From: Aquimarina macrocephali JAMB N27 | GTDB taxonomy: Bacteria > Bacteroidota > Bacteroidia > Flavobacteriales > Flavobacteriaceae | Assembly: GCF_000520995.1 (NCBI RefSeq) | Contig: NZ_JACA01000012.1 | Coordinates: forward strand, 208,524-272,523 | Length of the DNA: 64,000 bases | Reading direction: 5' to 3' | In this document: piece after piece, positions 1-9,238 of the stretch | Layout of the letters: each line of letters opens with the position of its first letter | How positions within the stretch are numbered: position 1 is the stretch's first letter | Translations under genes and position numbers: made by a program | Notes under the pieces: generated by a model | What the model was told of the DNA's origin: nothing | Database searches by the model: none | The model's input: the letters and a program-made list of their open reading frames with translations, nothing else

Positions 1-360
1 TAAAACAAACTTAAAAAAAGTAACTAATCCAATTATTGCTACAAAATACTTCCCCATCTCCCATCTGCTAATATTTGGCTGTTTAAAAAACCCTATAAAA
101 GCATAAAGAATAAGTGCAAAAATTAAAAATTGCCGAATTAAAGAAGCGATAATATGAACTAATTTCGAAAATCGCTTTATATCATAAAACTTGTTCTTAC
201 TGGAAAGGATAATCCATAAAACCGAAATATAAGCTGAAAATAAAAGGTTTTGATCAATATTTGTCTGAAACAATAAGGTGGTAAGATTTAAAATAAATAA
301 ATCTACCAAACAGAAAAGTGGTTTTATGTATACTGAATATCTACCGGTCCTACTTTTCAT
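1..360 (-). CDS. Polyprenyl glycosylphosphotransferase, N-terminal part (runs off left edge)
   Basis: I read an open minus-strand frame from an ATG at 358-360 to base 1 (120 codons, no stop). It begins MKSRTGRYSVYIKPLFCLVD and carries several hydrophobic segments (about residues 14-30, 43-55, 70-95, 105-118). This looks like the multi-helix N-terminal region of flavobacterial WcaJ-type exopolysaccharide glycosylphosphotransferases, which start repeat-unit synthesis by moving a sugar phosphate to undecaprenyl phosphate. The catalytic C-terminal domain lies outside the window, so the assignment rests on the N-terminus and on position as the last gene of a polysaccharide operon. It starts 11 bases after the UDP-glucuronate decarboxylase stop, consistent with co-transcription. 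Confidence 0.7.
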   Translation of the reverse strand, partial: MKSRTGRYSVYIKPLFCLVDLFILNLTTLLFQTNIDQNLLFSAYISVLWIILSSKNKFYDIKRFSKLVHIIASLIRQFLIFALILYAFIGFFKQPNISRWEMGKYFVAIIGLVTFFKFVL

Positions 361-371
361 AAAGTATTAAG

Positions 372-1349
372 TTATTTTTTTAAAAAATCTCTATGTTCAC
401 TCTTTTGAAGTTCTTCTTCAGAAAATCCTCTAAAATAATCCAAAGTTAATTTCATCCCTTCAGATCTTCTTGTTTTTGGTTGCCAATCCAAAATTTCTTT
501 TGCCTTACCAATATCAGGCTGTCGTTGTAAGGGATCATCAACTGGTAATGGTTTATAAATTACTTTTTGGTTTGTCTCAGTAAGTTTTACAATTTCTTCA
601 GCAAAATCTTTGATTCTAATCTCATCAGGGTTACCTATATTTATGGGATATACATAATTACTAAAAAGTAACCTATAAATTCCTTCTACCAGATCATCTA
701 CATAACAAAAAGATCGAGTTTGTAATCCATTTCCAAATATAGTTAGATCTTCACCTCTTAATGCTTGTCCGATAAATGCAGGCACTACCCGACCATCATT
801 TAATCGCATTCTTGGGCCATAAGTATTAAAAATACGTGCAATTCTTGTCTCTAAACCATGATAGGTATGATATGCCATTGTGATTGATTCCTGAAAACGT
901 TTAGCTTCATCGTATACACCTCTAGGTCCAATAGCGTTAACATTACCATAATAATCTTCACTTTGTGGGTGAACTAAAGGATCACCATAAACCTCGCTAG
1001 TCGATGCAATAAGAATTCTAGCGTTTTTTTCTTTTGCAAGGCCTAAAAGATTGTGTGTCCCTAAAGACCCTACTTTTAATGTTTGAATAGGAATCTTAAG
1101 ATAGTCTATAGGGCTGGCAGGAGATGCAAAATGTAATATATAATCTAATGCGCCAGGAACATGAACAAATTTGGTTACATCATGGTGATAAAACTCAAAA
1201 TGTTTTAGCTTAAACAGGTGTTCAATATTTTTTAGTGTACCTGTGATTAGGTTATCCATACCAACCACATGAAAACCTTCTTTAATAAACCGATCACAGA
1301 GATGAGATCCCAAAAAACCAGCTGCTCCTGTAATTAAAACTTTTTGCAT
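372..1349 (-). CDS. UDP-glucuronate decarboxylase (UDP-xylose synthase), SDR family
   Basis: Converts UDP-glucuronate to UDP-xylose with bound NAD in the cytoplasm. Seen in the 325-aa product: Rossmann motif GAAGFLG (residues 8-14), STSEVYGDP (116-124) supplying the active-site Ser/Thr, and YDEAK (Tyr146, Lys150). The following [11 protein letters not shown] and [13 protein letters not shown] segments are hallmarks of the UXS group of extended SDRs. Length is normal for a soluble bacterial UXS. It lies two bases downstream of ugd, whose product makes its substrate, so the pair forms a UDP-Glc to UDP-GlcA to UDP-Xyl module. A 4-epimerase of the same fold is the main alternative, but the PASPIDY and [10 protein letters not shown] segments favour the decarboxylase. 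Confidence 0.88.
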   Translation of the reverse strand: MQKVLITGAAGFLGSHLCDRFIKEGFHVVGMDNLITGTLKNIEHLFKLKHFEFYHHDVTKFVHVPGALDYILHFASPASPIDYLKIPIQTLKVGSLGTHNLLGLAKEKNARILIASTSEVYGDPLVHPQSEDYYGNVNAIGPRGVYDEAKRFQESITMAYHTYHGLETRIARIFNTYGPRMRLNDGRVVPAFIGQALRGEDLTIFGNGLQTRSFCYVDDLVEGIYRLLFSNYVYPINIGNPDEIRIKDFAEEIVKLTETNQKVIYKPLPVDDPLQRQPDIGKAKEILDWQPKTRRSEGMKLTLDYFRGFSEEELQKSEHRDFLKK

Positions 1350-1351
1350 AG

Positions 1352-2665
1352 CTATAATTTAATATCTTTCCTCCCTATAGAAAAATAGGAAATCTCTTCT
1401 TTTTCGATATCAACAATATCATAAAGATTTCTTCCATCAAAAATCAAAGGGTTTTTTAATCCTTCTTTTATTTTATTGAAATCCGGAGTTCTAAAAATAC
1501 TCCATTCTGTACAAATGATTAGCGCATCTGCATTCTGAACCGCTTCATACATAGTAGTAACCAAGTCAATCTTATCTCCATATTTATCGGCTACATTTTT
1601 CATTGCCTCTGGATCAAATGCTCTAATCTTTACCCCTTCTTTTAGCAATTCATCAATCAGATATAATGCGGGTGCTTCTCTAATATCATCTGTCTCTGGC
1701 TTAAAAGCTAATCCCCATATTGCAAATGTTTTGTTAGATAGATCGTTATCAAAATATGTATTGATCTTTGGTAATAATGCAATTTTCTGACTATCATTGA
1801 CTCTAATTACTGCATCCAGAATTTTAAAATCATATTCTGAATTTTTACCTGATTTATGAAGTGCTTTTACATCTTTCGGAAAGCAAGAACCTCCATATCC
1901 TATCCCTGGAAATAAAAAACGTTTTCCAATCCTAGAATCCGTTCCTATACCTATGCGTACTTTATCAATATCTGCACCAACTTTCTCGCAATAATTTGCA
2001 ATTTCATTCATAAACGTAATCTTGGTTGCCAGAAAAGAATTTGCTGCATATTTAGTAAGTTCTGCAGATTTTTCATCCATCACTATTATAGGGTTACCAG
2101 ATCGTACAAAAGGCTTATATAATTTTTTCATAAGCTCTATTGCTCTATCAGAGCTTGATCCTACAACAATTCGTTCTGGTTTCAAAAAATCGTCTACTGC
2201 AAAACCTTCTCTTAGAAACTCAGGGTTTGAAACGACATCAAAATCACTTGTTGTATATTTTGCAATAGTGGCTCGAACTTTTTCTGCTGTCCCAACCGGA
2301 ACAGTACTCTTATCTACTATTACCTTATACTCATTGAGTAATTGCCCTATATCTTCTGCAACACCGATAATATATGACAAGTCTGCAGAACCATCCTCTT
2401 CTTCTGGAGTGGGTAATGCTAAAAAAATAATCTCACCGTGCTCTAAGCCTTCGACAAGAGACGTAGTAAACCTTAGTCTCCCAGCTTTTATATTTCTATC
2501 AAACAACATATCCAGATGTGGTTCATAAATAGGGACTTCACCCATACTTAATTTTTGAACCTTACTCTCGTCTATGTCTATGCATACAACTTCATTCCCG
2601 GTCTCAGCAAGACATGTTCCTGTTACTAATCCCACATATCCAGAGCCTATTACTGCTATTTTCAT
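1352..2665 (-). CDS. ugd: UDP-glucose 6-dehydrogenase
   Basis: Oxidises UDP-glucose to UDP-glucuronate with two NAD. The 437-aa protein has the N-terminal NAD motif [10 protein letters not shown] (7-16), the STVPVGTA segment (120-127), the conserved NPEFLREG (148-155), and the catalytic thiol in [10 protein letters not shown] (Cys261). A C-terminal UDP-binding domain begins near 320 ([16 protein letters not shown]). All key residues are present and the length is typical. It is two bases upstream of the UXS gene and 27 bases downstream of the RMD-like gene, as expected within one operon. UDP-glucuronate may be used directly as an acidic sugar or passed to UDP-xylose. Confidence 0.95.
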   Translation of the reverse strand: MKIAVIGSGYVGLVTGTCLAETGNEVVCIDIDESKVQKLSMGEVPIYEPHLDMLFDRNIKAGRLRFTTSLVEGLEHGEIIFLALPTPEEEDGSADLSYIIGVAEDIGQLLNEYKVIVDKSTVPVGTAEKVRATIAKYTTSDFDVVSNPEFLREGFAVDDFLKPERIVVGSSSDRAIELMKKLYKPFVRSGNPIIVMDEKSAELTKYAANSFLATKITFMNEIANYCEKVGADIDKVRIGIGTDSRIGKRFLFPGIGYGGSCFPKDVKALHKSGKNSEYDFKILDAVIRVNDSQKIALLPKINTYFDNDLSNKTFAIWGLAFKPETDDIREAPALYLIDELLKEGVKIRAFDPEAMKNVADKYGDKIDLVTTMYEAVQNADALIICTEWSIFRTPDFNKIKEGLKNPLIFDGRNLYDIVDIEKEEISYFSIGRKDIKL

Positions 2666-2692
2666 GCTTTTATTATTTGCTCTTTTACATTA

Positions 2693-3610
2693 TTATGAAA
2701 AATACATCTTTTCTAACGTCTTTTTCAAGGAATATTCATTAGAAAAATCATCAATAATGCTATGTAACTTTTGTGTAGACCCTTTTAAGCTTTTAATTTC
2801 ATTCTTACGAACAAACTTTGGGTTAATTTTAGTTTTAATTTTATAATTGGTAATTTCTTCCATATAAGATAAAATCTGTTCAATACTATTCGTTTTAGAA
2901 GAACAAACATTAAGTATTTCTGATTTGCTATTGCTTAATAAAAGTTGGTAATAACAATTTATCAAATAATCGATATCATTAAATTCTCTAAAAACATTAA
3001 TATTCCCCAATTCAATTTCAGAAGATTTATTTTTATAGTGCTTTATTATTTTTGATATTAAAAAAATTTCAGTTTGACCAACTCCTGTATAATTAAAAGG
3101 TCTTACAATAAGAATATTAAGTTTAGAGAAGTAGTTTTTAACCATGTTTTCCATAGCTAATTTACTATTACCATAGTGATTAATAGGTTGAGGACACATA
3201 TCTTCGGAAAGTATGTTTCCTATATTACCATAAACGGCAGCGCTACTTGCGATAATTATTTTTTCGGGACTTATTTCACATTCAATCAATGCTTCGAGAA
3301 GGTTTATTGTTCCAAAAACATTCACCCCATACATTTCATTTTGATTATCTCCTGCAACAAAAGATATTGCAGCCGTATGTATTATATAGTCTGGTTGTAT
3401 ATTTTTTAATACTTCCTTTATTTGTTCCTTTTCTGTAATATCACAAGGAAAGTGATTTGGATTTTTAGATGTTGTATAGGTTGTTCCAAAAACAGTATAG
3501 TTTTTCTCTTTATAAAAAGATTCTAAATGTTGGCCTGTAAAACCCGAAATACCTGTTATGAAAATTGTTTTCTTAGAAAGATCCGCCATTTTCATTTCTT
3601 TTAATATCAC
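2693..3610 (-). CDS. RMD-like GDP-4-keto-6-deoxy-mannose reductase (SDR)
   Basis: An extended SDR of at most 305 residues: GISGFTG (20-26, matching GxxGxxG), ASSAAVYG (121-128) and YGNSK (Tyr146, Lys150). The [12 protein letters not shown] segment is typical of GDP-6-deoxy-D-lyxo-4-hexulose reductases, which give GDP-D-rhamnose, rather than GDP-fucose synthases. The frame overlaps the end of gmd by 38 bases. In-frame ATGs at codons 6 and 8 (MADLSKK) would shorten the overlap and may be the true start. Direct coupling to gmd, which supplies the 4-keto substrate, is the strongest context. Product stereochemistry (GDP-D-rhamnose versus another 6-deoxyhexose) is inference. Confidence 0.75.
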   Translation of the reverse strand: MILKEMKMADLSKKTIFITGISGFTGQHLESFYKEKNYTVFGTTYTTSKNPNHFPCDITEKEQIKEVLKNIQPDYIIHTAAISFVAGDNQNEMYGVNVFGTINLLEALIECEISPEKIIIASSAAVYGNIGNILSEDMCPQPINHYGNSKLAMENMVKNYFSKLNILIVRPFNYTGVGQTEIFLISKIIKHYKNKSSEIELGNINVFREFNDIDYLINCYYQLLLSNSKSEILNVCSSKTNSIEQILSYMEEITNYKIKTKINPKFVRKNEIKSLKGSTQKLHSIIDDFSNEYSLKKTLEKMYFS

Positions 3611-4607
3611 TTTTCACCATCATATCTGCAAGCTCTCCTAAAGTTGTTTTTGCTTTCCATTTCAAATTCTTTTCAGCTTTTGATGCATCTCCTATAAGTA
3701 GATCAACTTCTGCTGGCCTGTAAAATTGTGGGTTAACTTTTATAAGTGTTTTTCCTGTTTTAGTATTTATACCTATTTCATTTTCATTATTTCCTTTCCA
3801 TTCTATGTCAATATTAACTGTTTTAAATGATAATGTGACAAAATCTCTAACAGTTTGTGTTTGGTTTGTCGCTAAAACATAGGTATCTGCTTCTGGGGCT
3901 TGTAGAATTTTATACATTCCTTCAACATATTCTTTTGCATATCCCCAATCTCTTTTTGCATTTAGATTTCCTAGTTCTAATACATCTTGTTTATTCAAAT
4001 GTATTTTTGCAGCTGCATCGGTTATTTTTCTTGTCACAAATTCTTTTCCTCTTAATGGAGATTCATGATTAAATAATATACCGCTTGCTGCAAATAAATC
4101 ATAAGATTCTTGATAATTTAAAGTTGCCCAATGTGCAAAAACTTTTGCTACTCCATATGGACTTCTAGGATGAAAAGGTGTTTCTTCATTTTGCGGTATT
4201 GCATGAACTTTTCCAAACATCTCTGAAGTTGAGGCTTGATAAAACTTAATTTTTGGATTAATTGTTCGTATTGCTTCAAGCAGGTTTAATACTCCAACCC
4301 CCGTAATATTAGCAGTAGCAATAGGTTGTGTAAATGACACCCCAACAAAACTTTGAGCTGCCAGGTTATAGATTTCATCGGGTTCTACATCGGCTATAAT
4401 TCTATATGCACTAGACAAGTCTATTAAATCATATTCTAACAAATGTAAGTTCGGGTGATTTTCTATACCTAATTCTTCTATCCTCCAAAAATTAGTAGAG
4501 CTAGTTCTTCTATAGGTTCCGTAAACCTGGTAATTCTTTTCTAATAATAGTTCTGCTAAATAGGCTGCATCTTGACCTGTAATTCCTGTTATTATAGCTT
4601 TTTTCAT
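3573..4607 (-). CDS. gmd: GDP-mannose 4,6-dehydratase
   Basis: Converts GDP-D-mannose to GDP-4-keto-6-deoxy-D-mannose. The 344-aa product begins [20 protein letters not shown], the signature start of Gmd, with the NADP motif [10 protein letters not shown] and TYRRTSS (31-37). It also has the STSEMFG catalytic segment (126-132; Ser/Thr and Glu) and YGVAK (Tyr151, Lys155). It includes the [13 protein letters not shown] and [13 protein letters not shown] family motifs. manC and manA in the same locus supply GDP-mannose. The 453-base gap upstream separates it from the divergent GT4 gene, so this is probably the first gene of the gmd-rmd-ugd-uxs-transferase unit. Confidence 0.95.
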   Translation of the reverse strand: MKKAIITGITGQDAAYLAELLLEKNYQVYGTYRRTSSTNFWRIEELGIENHPNLHLLEYDLIDLSSAYRIIADVEPDEIYNLAAQSFVGVSFTQPIATANITGVGVLNLLEAIRTINPKIKFYQASTSEMFGKVHAIPQNEETPFHPRSPYGVAKVFAHWATLNYQESYDLFAASGILFNHESPLRGKEFVTRKITDAAAKIHLNKQDVLELGNLNAKRDWGYAKEYVEGMYKILQAPEADTYVLATNQTQTVRDFVTLSFKTVNIDIEWKGNNENEIGINTKTGKTLIKVNPQFYRPAEVDLLIGDASKAEKNLKWKAKTTLGELADMMVKSDIKRNENGGSF

Positions 4608-4878
4608 CTTTAATTAATCTTTTCTATTTAAAATTTTGTAATTATAACACATTTATATTTTGTTAATCCCGCTATTCCTTAATAATATGTTTCCCTTAAC
4701 ATATCTCGTCTTAACCCTTTTAAAATTGCAAAAGGCTTTATGTTTATGATATCTCTTTTCTCGATCTATTATTCTAAATTTCTTATCAAAGTCTTTATTA
4801 AGGGTAAAAAACAGTTTATACCAAATTATACTTTAAAACAACCAAGAGTAATGGTAGAGAATTTCTCTATTTATACCG

Positions 4879-4894
4879 CAAATATATAGATTTG
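4879..4894. promoter_or_regulatory. Back-to-back -7 boxes in the divergent gmd/GT4 gap (candidate)
   Basis: CAAATATA (4879-4886, minus-strand TATATTTG) abuts TAGATTTG (4887-4894, plus strand). Both fit the Bacteroidota -7 consensus TAnnTTTG and point outward, toward gmd and toward the GT4 gene. No convincing -33 TTTG box is seen at the usual spacing, so this is only a candidate. Confidence 0.35.
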
Positions 4895-4972
4895 TTCTAC
4901 AGGAATAAAACTCCATATGCAGGGAATTACTTTTTAATTTTGGGATCTCTACATTTACTCTCTTTTAAAGAA

Positions 4973-4988
4973 CAAATTTATATATTTG
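4973..4988. promoter_or_regulatory. Second back-to-back pair of -7 boxes (candidate)
   Basis: CAAATTTA (4973-4980) is the reverse complement of TAAATTTG and directly abuts TATATTTG (4981-4988) on the plus strand. The plus-strand box lies about 72 bases before the GT4 ATG at 5061 and is the better candidate for that gene. The rest of the 4608-5060 gap shows only AT-rich sequence. Confidence 0.4.
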
Positions 4989-5060
4989 CCATACTTTTAA
5001 ACCTAAGTTTAAAATATATTTTTCGACTCTTTCTAATTTGACTTTTCACTTGCATATATT

Positions 5061-6170
5061 ATGAAGCATTCTCTTTCTGACAAGATACTATTTATACCTA
5101 CAAAACATAATTCCTCTCTAAGTATTGTAAGTGATAATATACTAAAGTATATAAAAGTACCTCTAACCTATAAAAACTTAGATTTAATACGAATTAAAAG
5201 GAAAAGTGAAAAGTATAAAAGTAGTTATCTTAAGTCCCTTGCTTTTGAACTATTACTAGTAATACAAGCACTCAAAGATTTATCTTTTATACGAAAGCAA
5301 TCACAAGATTACATTTTCTTTTTTGAAAGTTACTTTTGTTATACTCATATCGTTTCTTTCTTTACTAAGAAAAAGAAAATAATTCTTGTTCATGATTTAA
5401 TATATTTTAATGACTATAAGCTGGAAAAAAAGTTATTCTCTAGATGGTTTAAATATATATTCTATCGATTTGGTCGAACTAAAGCAATGAAAAATTGTGA
5501 TCTAATTCTAACGATTTCTAAAAAATCTGTAGAAGAACTAGTGAAAATTGGACTGGATAAGGACAAAATCAAGTATGTATATATTGGAACGGATTTTAAA
5601 AGAATCGATGTGCCAAATCCTTACGGTGATTTTGTTTTATGTGTAGGCTCGGAGCAGGAAAGAAAAAACATGAAAACTGTTATAAAGTCTTTTGCTTTAT
5701 TAAAGAAAGACTTTCCCAATTTAAAGATGGTTAAGCCTGGAGGAGGTGTTTCTCCTAGCAAAAGAGAGCTTACCATGTCTTATCTCGAAGAAGAAGGGTT
5801 AAAACTGGAAGAGGATATCATCTTTATAGAAAATACTAGTGAGAAAGATTTAGTTGGCTTATATTCTAATGCTCTTTTACTTATGTTTCCTAGTCTCGAA
5901 GAAGGTTTTGGACTACCAATAATAGAAGCTCAGGCTTGTGGATGCCCTGTAATAACTACGAATTATAAGCCCATGTCTGAGATTTGTGCTTATGAAGACC
6001 TTCTTGTTGATCCTTTAGACCATAATAGCATTTATCTTAAAGCTAAAAAAATAATTGAAGATCCACAATATAGAGTCCTTAAAGTAAAAGAAGGACTTAC
6101 ATTTTCAAAACAGTTTACATGGGAAGAAGCTTCAAAAAATGTAGAGAAATTACTTCATGACTTAAGTTAG
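5061..6170 (+). CDS. Glycosyltransferase family 4
   Basis: A GT-B fold glycosyltransferase of 369 aa, presumably adding a sugar to the lipid-linked repeat unit at the cytoplasmic face. Visible motifs: the N-domain HD pair (VHDLIYF, 110-116), TISKKSVEEL (151-160), the interdomain GSEQERKNMKTVIKSF (196-211), and the GT4 nucleotide-sugar signature EEGFGLPIIEA (280-290) followed by QACGCPVITTNY. Donor and linkage cannot be told from sequence. It is the only plus-strand gene in the 30-kb polysaccharide locus, diverges from gmd, and converges on the AlgJ-like gene with a 16-base gap. It therefore has its own promoter and may be a later rearrangement. Confidence 0.88.
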   Translation: MKHSLSDKILFIPTKHNSSLSIVSDNILKYIKVPLTYKNLDLIRIKRKSEKYKSSYLKSLAFELLLVIQALKDLSFIRKQSQDYIFFFESYFCYTHIVSFFTKKKKIILVHDLIYFNDYKLEKKLFSRWFKYIFYRFGRTKAMKNCDLILTISKKSVEELVKIGLDKDKIKYVYIGTDFKRIDVPNPYGDFVLCVGSEQERKNMKTVIKSFALLKKDFPNLKMVKPGGGVSPSKRELTMSYLEEEGLKLEEDIIFIENTSEKDLVGLYSNALLLMFPSLEEGFGLPIIEAQACGCPVITTNYKPMSEICAYEDLLVDPLDHNSIYLKAKKIIEDPQYRVLKVKEGLTFSKQFTWEEASKNVEKLLHDLS

Positions 6171-6186
6171 CACTTGAAGCAACATA

Positions 6187-7761
6187 TTATAATTCTATTT
6201 TTTTAATATGAACCTTCTTTATGCTATAAGTTCCTCCTAACCCTCCTATATGAAAAAGAATAGAATCGTCTAATTGATCAACGATTATTGGGATATAAAT
6301 TTTATTTAACCCTTTAATTACTTTGTGCTCAATCATTTTATTATTATCATAAGGCCATCCATTAACAGATTCGTCTATGATGGTATAAAATAACTGAAAA
6401 GTAGTTTCTATACTTGATTCAAACTCAAAATAAGCAATAGCATTAGAGTTTTTTAATGTTGTTAAATTGTTAAGGTAGATATTGGTTACGGGTTCTTTTA
6501 GAATAGAAAACTTTAGATTACTACAGTTTCTCTCAACTTCCCCTTCTTCTTCTTCTTGAAATTGCAACCCAAGTTTATCAAAACACTTGGATTCAAAGAT
6601 GGTGGTTTTTAACTCTCCAAATACCTTTTTTATATACTTTTTGTCTTTAGAAAACTGTTTGCTTTCAGGTTTTTTATCTTCTAAATAACGTTCAACATAA
6701 GATTCTATAACAATATCATAATTATCACTGTCTAATTGTTGCTTTAAATCTTTAAAAGTTAAACCTGACCAGATAAAATTAGAATATTTAAAATAATTAG
6801 TAAGATAACGGGTCATTTCAATAAAATATGAATCTCTAAAAATCAAAGCTTTCAAACCATTTGGATTCTTATTACAGTTGCATTTAAAATTCTGTCCATT
6901 AGTAATCAAGTTATCCTCACAAGCTATTAAGTTAGGTATTGGTACTTCCTGTTCCAAATTCGCTAAACCAATCATATTTCCTGAAGAATCATAATTTGAA
7001 TATTCTAAATTAAAATCCTTAAGGTCTTCTAATTTTGGTATAATTCTATCAGGAAAATCTTGTTGAATAATTTTGGCAAGTTCAAACTGGGCATAGTTTG
7101 CTCCTATAGCATTCCAATGAGTTCCTTTTGGAGAGTATATGAAAATTTCTGACTTCTTTTTTTCTTCAAGTAAAAGATCTTTTACATCAACTACTTTTAT
7201 AGTTGTATGAGTTTTCAAATAGGCTATTAATTTGTTATAGTTAGAGCCTTCATTCACTTTTTTCACATAAGACGGTAGTTGATCAAAATAAATAGAATGT
7301 TTGTTGGGACAAATAAAGAAATAATACTTTATTCCCTTTTCTTCTAACCAATCGCTTTTTTCTTGTAAATAGTTAGCATAACTTTCTATTTTTTTATCTG
7401 GTAGCACATTTATGTTTCTATAGTCATTTATAGGGTCTCCGTTTCCTTCATTTAAAAATAACCAACGATCTTTACCAATAACAATGTTTTCTGAGGTAGA
7501 ATCATACATTAGGTATTTTAATTTACTGTATAAAAATAAAAAGGATTCTCTAAAACCGTAGTGATCTTTATAATAGCTATCAAATTTATTAAAATAGCCA
7601 TTTACCGAATCCAAAGTTGCTGGAAAATCAGGTAATTCTGTTAATTTTCGATTTTCATTTTTGCTAATTTTTTCATCTTTTTTTATGACTCCAACAATAA
7701 GCGGTATATATAAGAACGCTAAAAAAACTATTACGACTATTTTATGGTAAATATTTTTCAT
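6187..7761 (-). CDS. AlgJ/AlgX-like SGNH O-acetyltransferase-associated protein
   Basis: A 524-aa protein with one N-terminal membrane anchor (about residues 8-26) followed by a large periplasmic domain. It shows the features of the AlgX/AlgJ SGNH-hydrolase-like family: GKDRWLFLNEG (97-106), KGTHWN (212-217, the His block) and RDSY (309-312, nucleophile serine Ser311). In alginate and related systems this partner takes acetyl from the membrane protein AlgI and places it on the polymer. A further C-terminal stretch (about 400-524) may be a beta-sandwich. The ATG follows the stop of the MBOAT gene without a gap, so the two are translationally coupled. Confidence 0.82.
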   Translation of the reverse strand: MKNIYHKIVVIVFLAFLYIPLIVGVIKKDEKISKNENRKLTELPDFPATLDSVNGYFNKFDSYYKDHYGFRESFLFLYSKLKYLMYDSTSENIVIGKDRWLFLNEGNGDPINDYRNINVLPDKKIESYANYLQEKSDWLEEKGIKYYFFICPNKHSIYFDQLPSYVKKVNEGSNYNKLIAYLKTHTTIKVVDVKDLLLEEKKKSEIFIYSPKGTHWNAIGANYAQFELAKIIQQDFPDRIIPKLEDLKDFNLEYSNYDSSGNMIGLANLEQEVPIPNLIACEDNLITNGQNFKCNCNKNPNGLKALIFRDSYFIEMTRYLTNYFKYSNFIWSGLTFKDLKQQLDSDNYDIVIESYVERYLEDKKPESKQFSKDKKYIKKVFGELKTTIFESKCFDKLGLQFQEEEEGEVERNCSNLKFSILKEPVTNIYLNNLTTLKNSNAIAYFEFESSIETTFQLFYTIIDESVNGWPYDNNKMIEHKVIKGLNKIYIPIIVDQLDDSILFHIGGLGGTYSIKKVHIKKIEL

Positions 7762-9180
7762 TTAGAATCTGAAATAAATAAATGGATTATATGCAGAAGA
7801 AGCAATTTTAGAAAAAACGAACAATAGAGATATAAAAATAAATGCAAACTTATATATATATATGGGCTTTATTTTACTATTCCTTTCTTTCTTAGAAAGG
7901 AAAGTTTCAAATTTACTTCTTAATGGCAGTGACAGTAAGATAGCAAGAATGAAAACAATAATTATTTCATTAGAAAATAATGATCTTATTTCAAAAATAT
8001 CCAAGGAAAAATCAACAATATTAAACATACTATAAATATAATCTAAAGAGCTTGATAATGTTGGTGATCTAAAAAACACCCAAGAAATAATAACCACAAA
8101 TAAGGTATATAGGTGTGATAAATAACTATTCTTGATTAAAAATTTCTTTATGACAGTTATCCTTTCTAAGGATATAAATACACCGTGAAATAGTCCCCAA
8201 ACAATAAAATTCCAACTTGCACCATGCCATAGGCCCGTTAAGAAAAACACCGTGAATAAATTAAAATAAAGGCGTTTTTTACTCACTCTATTTCCTCCTA
8301 ATGGAATATATAAATAATCTCTAAACCATGTAGAAAGAGAAATGTGCCATCTTCTCCAAAATTCTTGTATTGATCGTGAGATATAAGGGTGATTAAAGTT
8401 TTCTTCAAATTTAAAACCAAACATTCTTCCTAAACCTATTGCCATATCAGAATATCCAGAAAAATCAAAATAGATCTGAAATGTATAGCAAAAAATACCT
8501 ATCCAACTTATAGGCATTGAAAGTTGGTCTGTATCTAATTCAAAAATTTGATCGGCAACATGCCCCAATGGATTTGCTATGATTACCTTTTTAAATAGGC
8601 CAATAGAAAATCGATATATCCCTTCACTAAATTTTTTAAACGAATGCTTACGTTCTTGTAGTTGTAAATTAATATCACTGTATCGAACTATAGGACCAGC
8701 TATTAACTGTGGAAAAAGCGAAATATAAAGCCCAAGATTAATGAGTTTTTTTTGCGGTTTAACCTCTTCTCGATACACATCTACTATATAAGAAATAGAT
8801 TGAAATGTAAAAAATGAAATACCTAAAGGCAAGTGTACAGGAGAGGAATTAATTTCAAAATTAAAAATATCATTAAGAATACCTACAAAAAACCCTGCAT
8901 ATTTATAATAAAATAAAAGACCTAGATTAAATAAAATAGCAAAAAAAAGAAAATAATCTTTTCTAACTTTTTTTTGCTTATTCCCAATATAAAGCCCGAA
9001 AATATAGTTACCTCCTATCGAGAAAAGCATTAATAAAACATAAACCCCCTCTCCCCAGGAATAAAAGAAAAGGCTACATAAAAAAATAATTAAATTCTTA
9101 AATGTATTTGTAGAAATATAATAAAGTAATATAACTATTGGTAAAAATAAAAACAGAAATGAAGGTGATGTAAATATCAT
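7762..9180 (-). CDS. MBOAT family O-acyltransferase, AlgI-like
   Basis: A polytopic membrane protein of 472 aa that carries acyl (usually acetyl) groups across the inner membrane for polysaccharide modification. Diagnostic segments: start MIFTSPSFLFLFLPIV, YFDFSGYSDMAIGLG (237-251), FWRRWHISLSTWFRDYLYIP (274-293), and GLWHGASWNF (316-325) with the family's invariant His319. Length matches AlgI. It is immediately followed by the AlgJ-like partner, so I infer O-acetylation of the polysaccharide made here. The start lies 58 bases after the DUF1972 glycosyltransferase stop. Confidence 0.92.
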   Translation of the reverse strand: MIFTSPSFLFLFLPIVILLYYISTNTFKNLIIFLCSLFFYSWGEGVYVLLMLFSIGGNYIFGLYIGNKQKKVRKDYFLFFAILFNLGLLFYYKYAGFFVGILNDIFNFEINSSPVHLPLGISFFTFQSISYIVDVYREEVKPQKKLINLGLYISLFPQLIAGPIVRYSDINLQLQERKHSFKKFSEGIYRFSIGLFKKVIIANPLGHVADQIFELDTDQLSMPISWIGIFCYTFQIYFDFSGYSDMAIGLGRMFGFKFEENFNHPYISRSIQEFWRRWHISLSTWFRDYLYIPLGGNRVSKKRLYFNLFTVFFLTGLWHGASWNFIVWGLFHGVFISLERITVIKKFLIKNSYLSHLYTLFVVIISWVFFRSPTLSSSLDYIYSMFNIVDFSLDIFEIRSLFSNEIIIVFILAILLSLPLRSKFETFLSKKERNSKIKPIYIYKFAFIFISLLFVFSKIASSAYNPFIYFRF

Positions 9181-9238
9181 ATACAGGTTAATAAGTACGT
9201 TGTTCTTTAATTAGTAAAATAATGATTTATTCCTTTTC

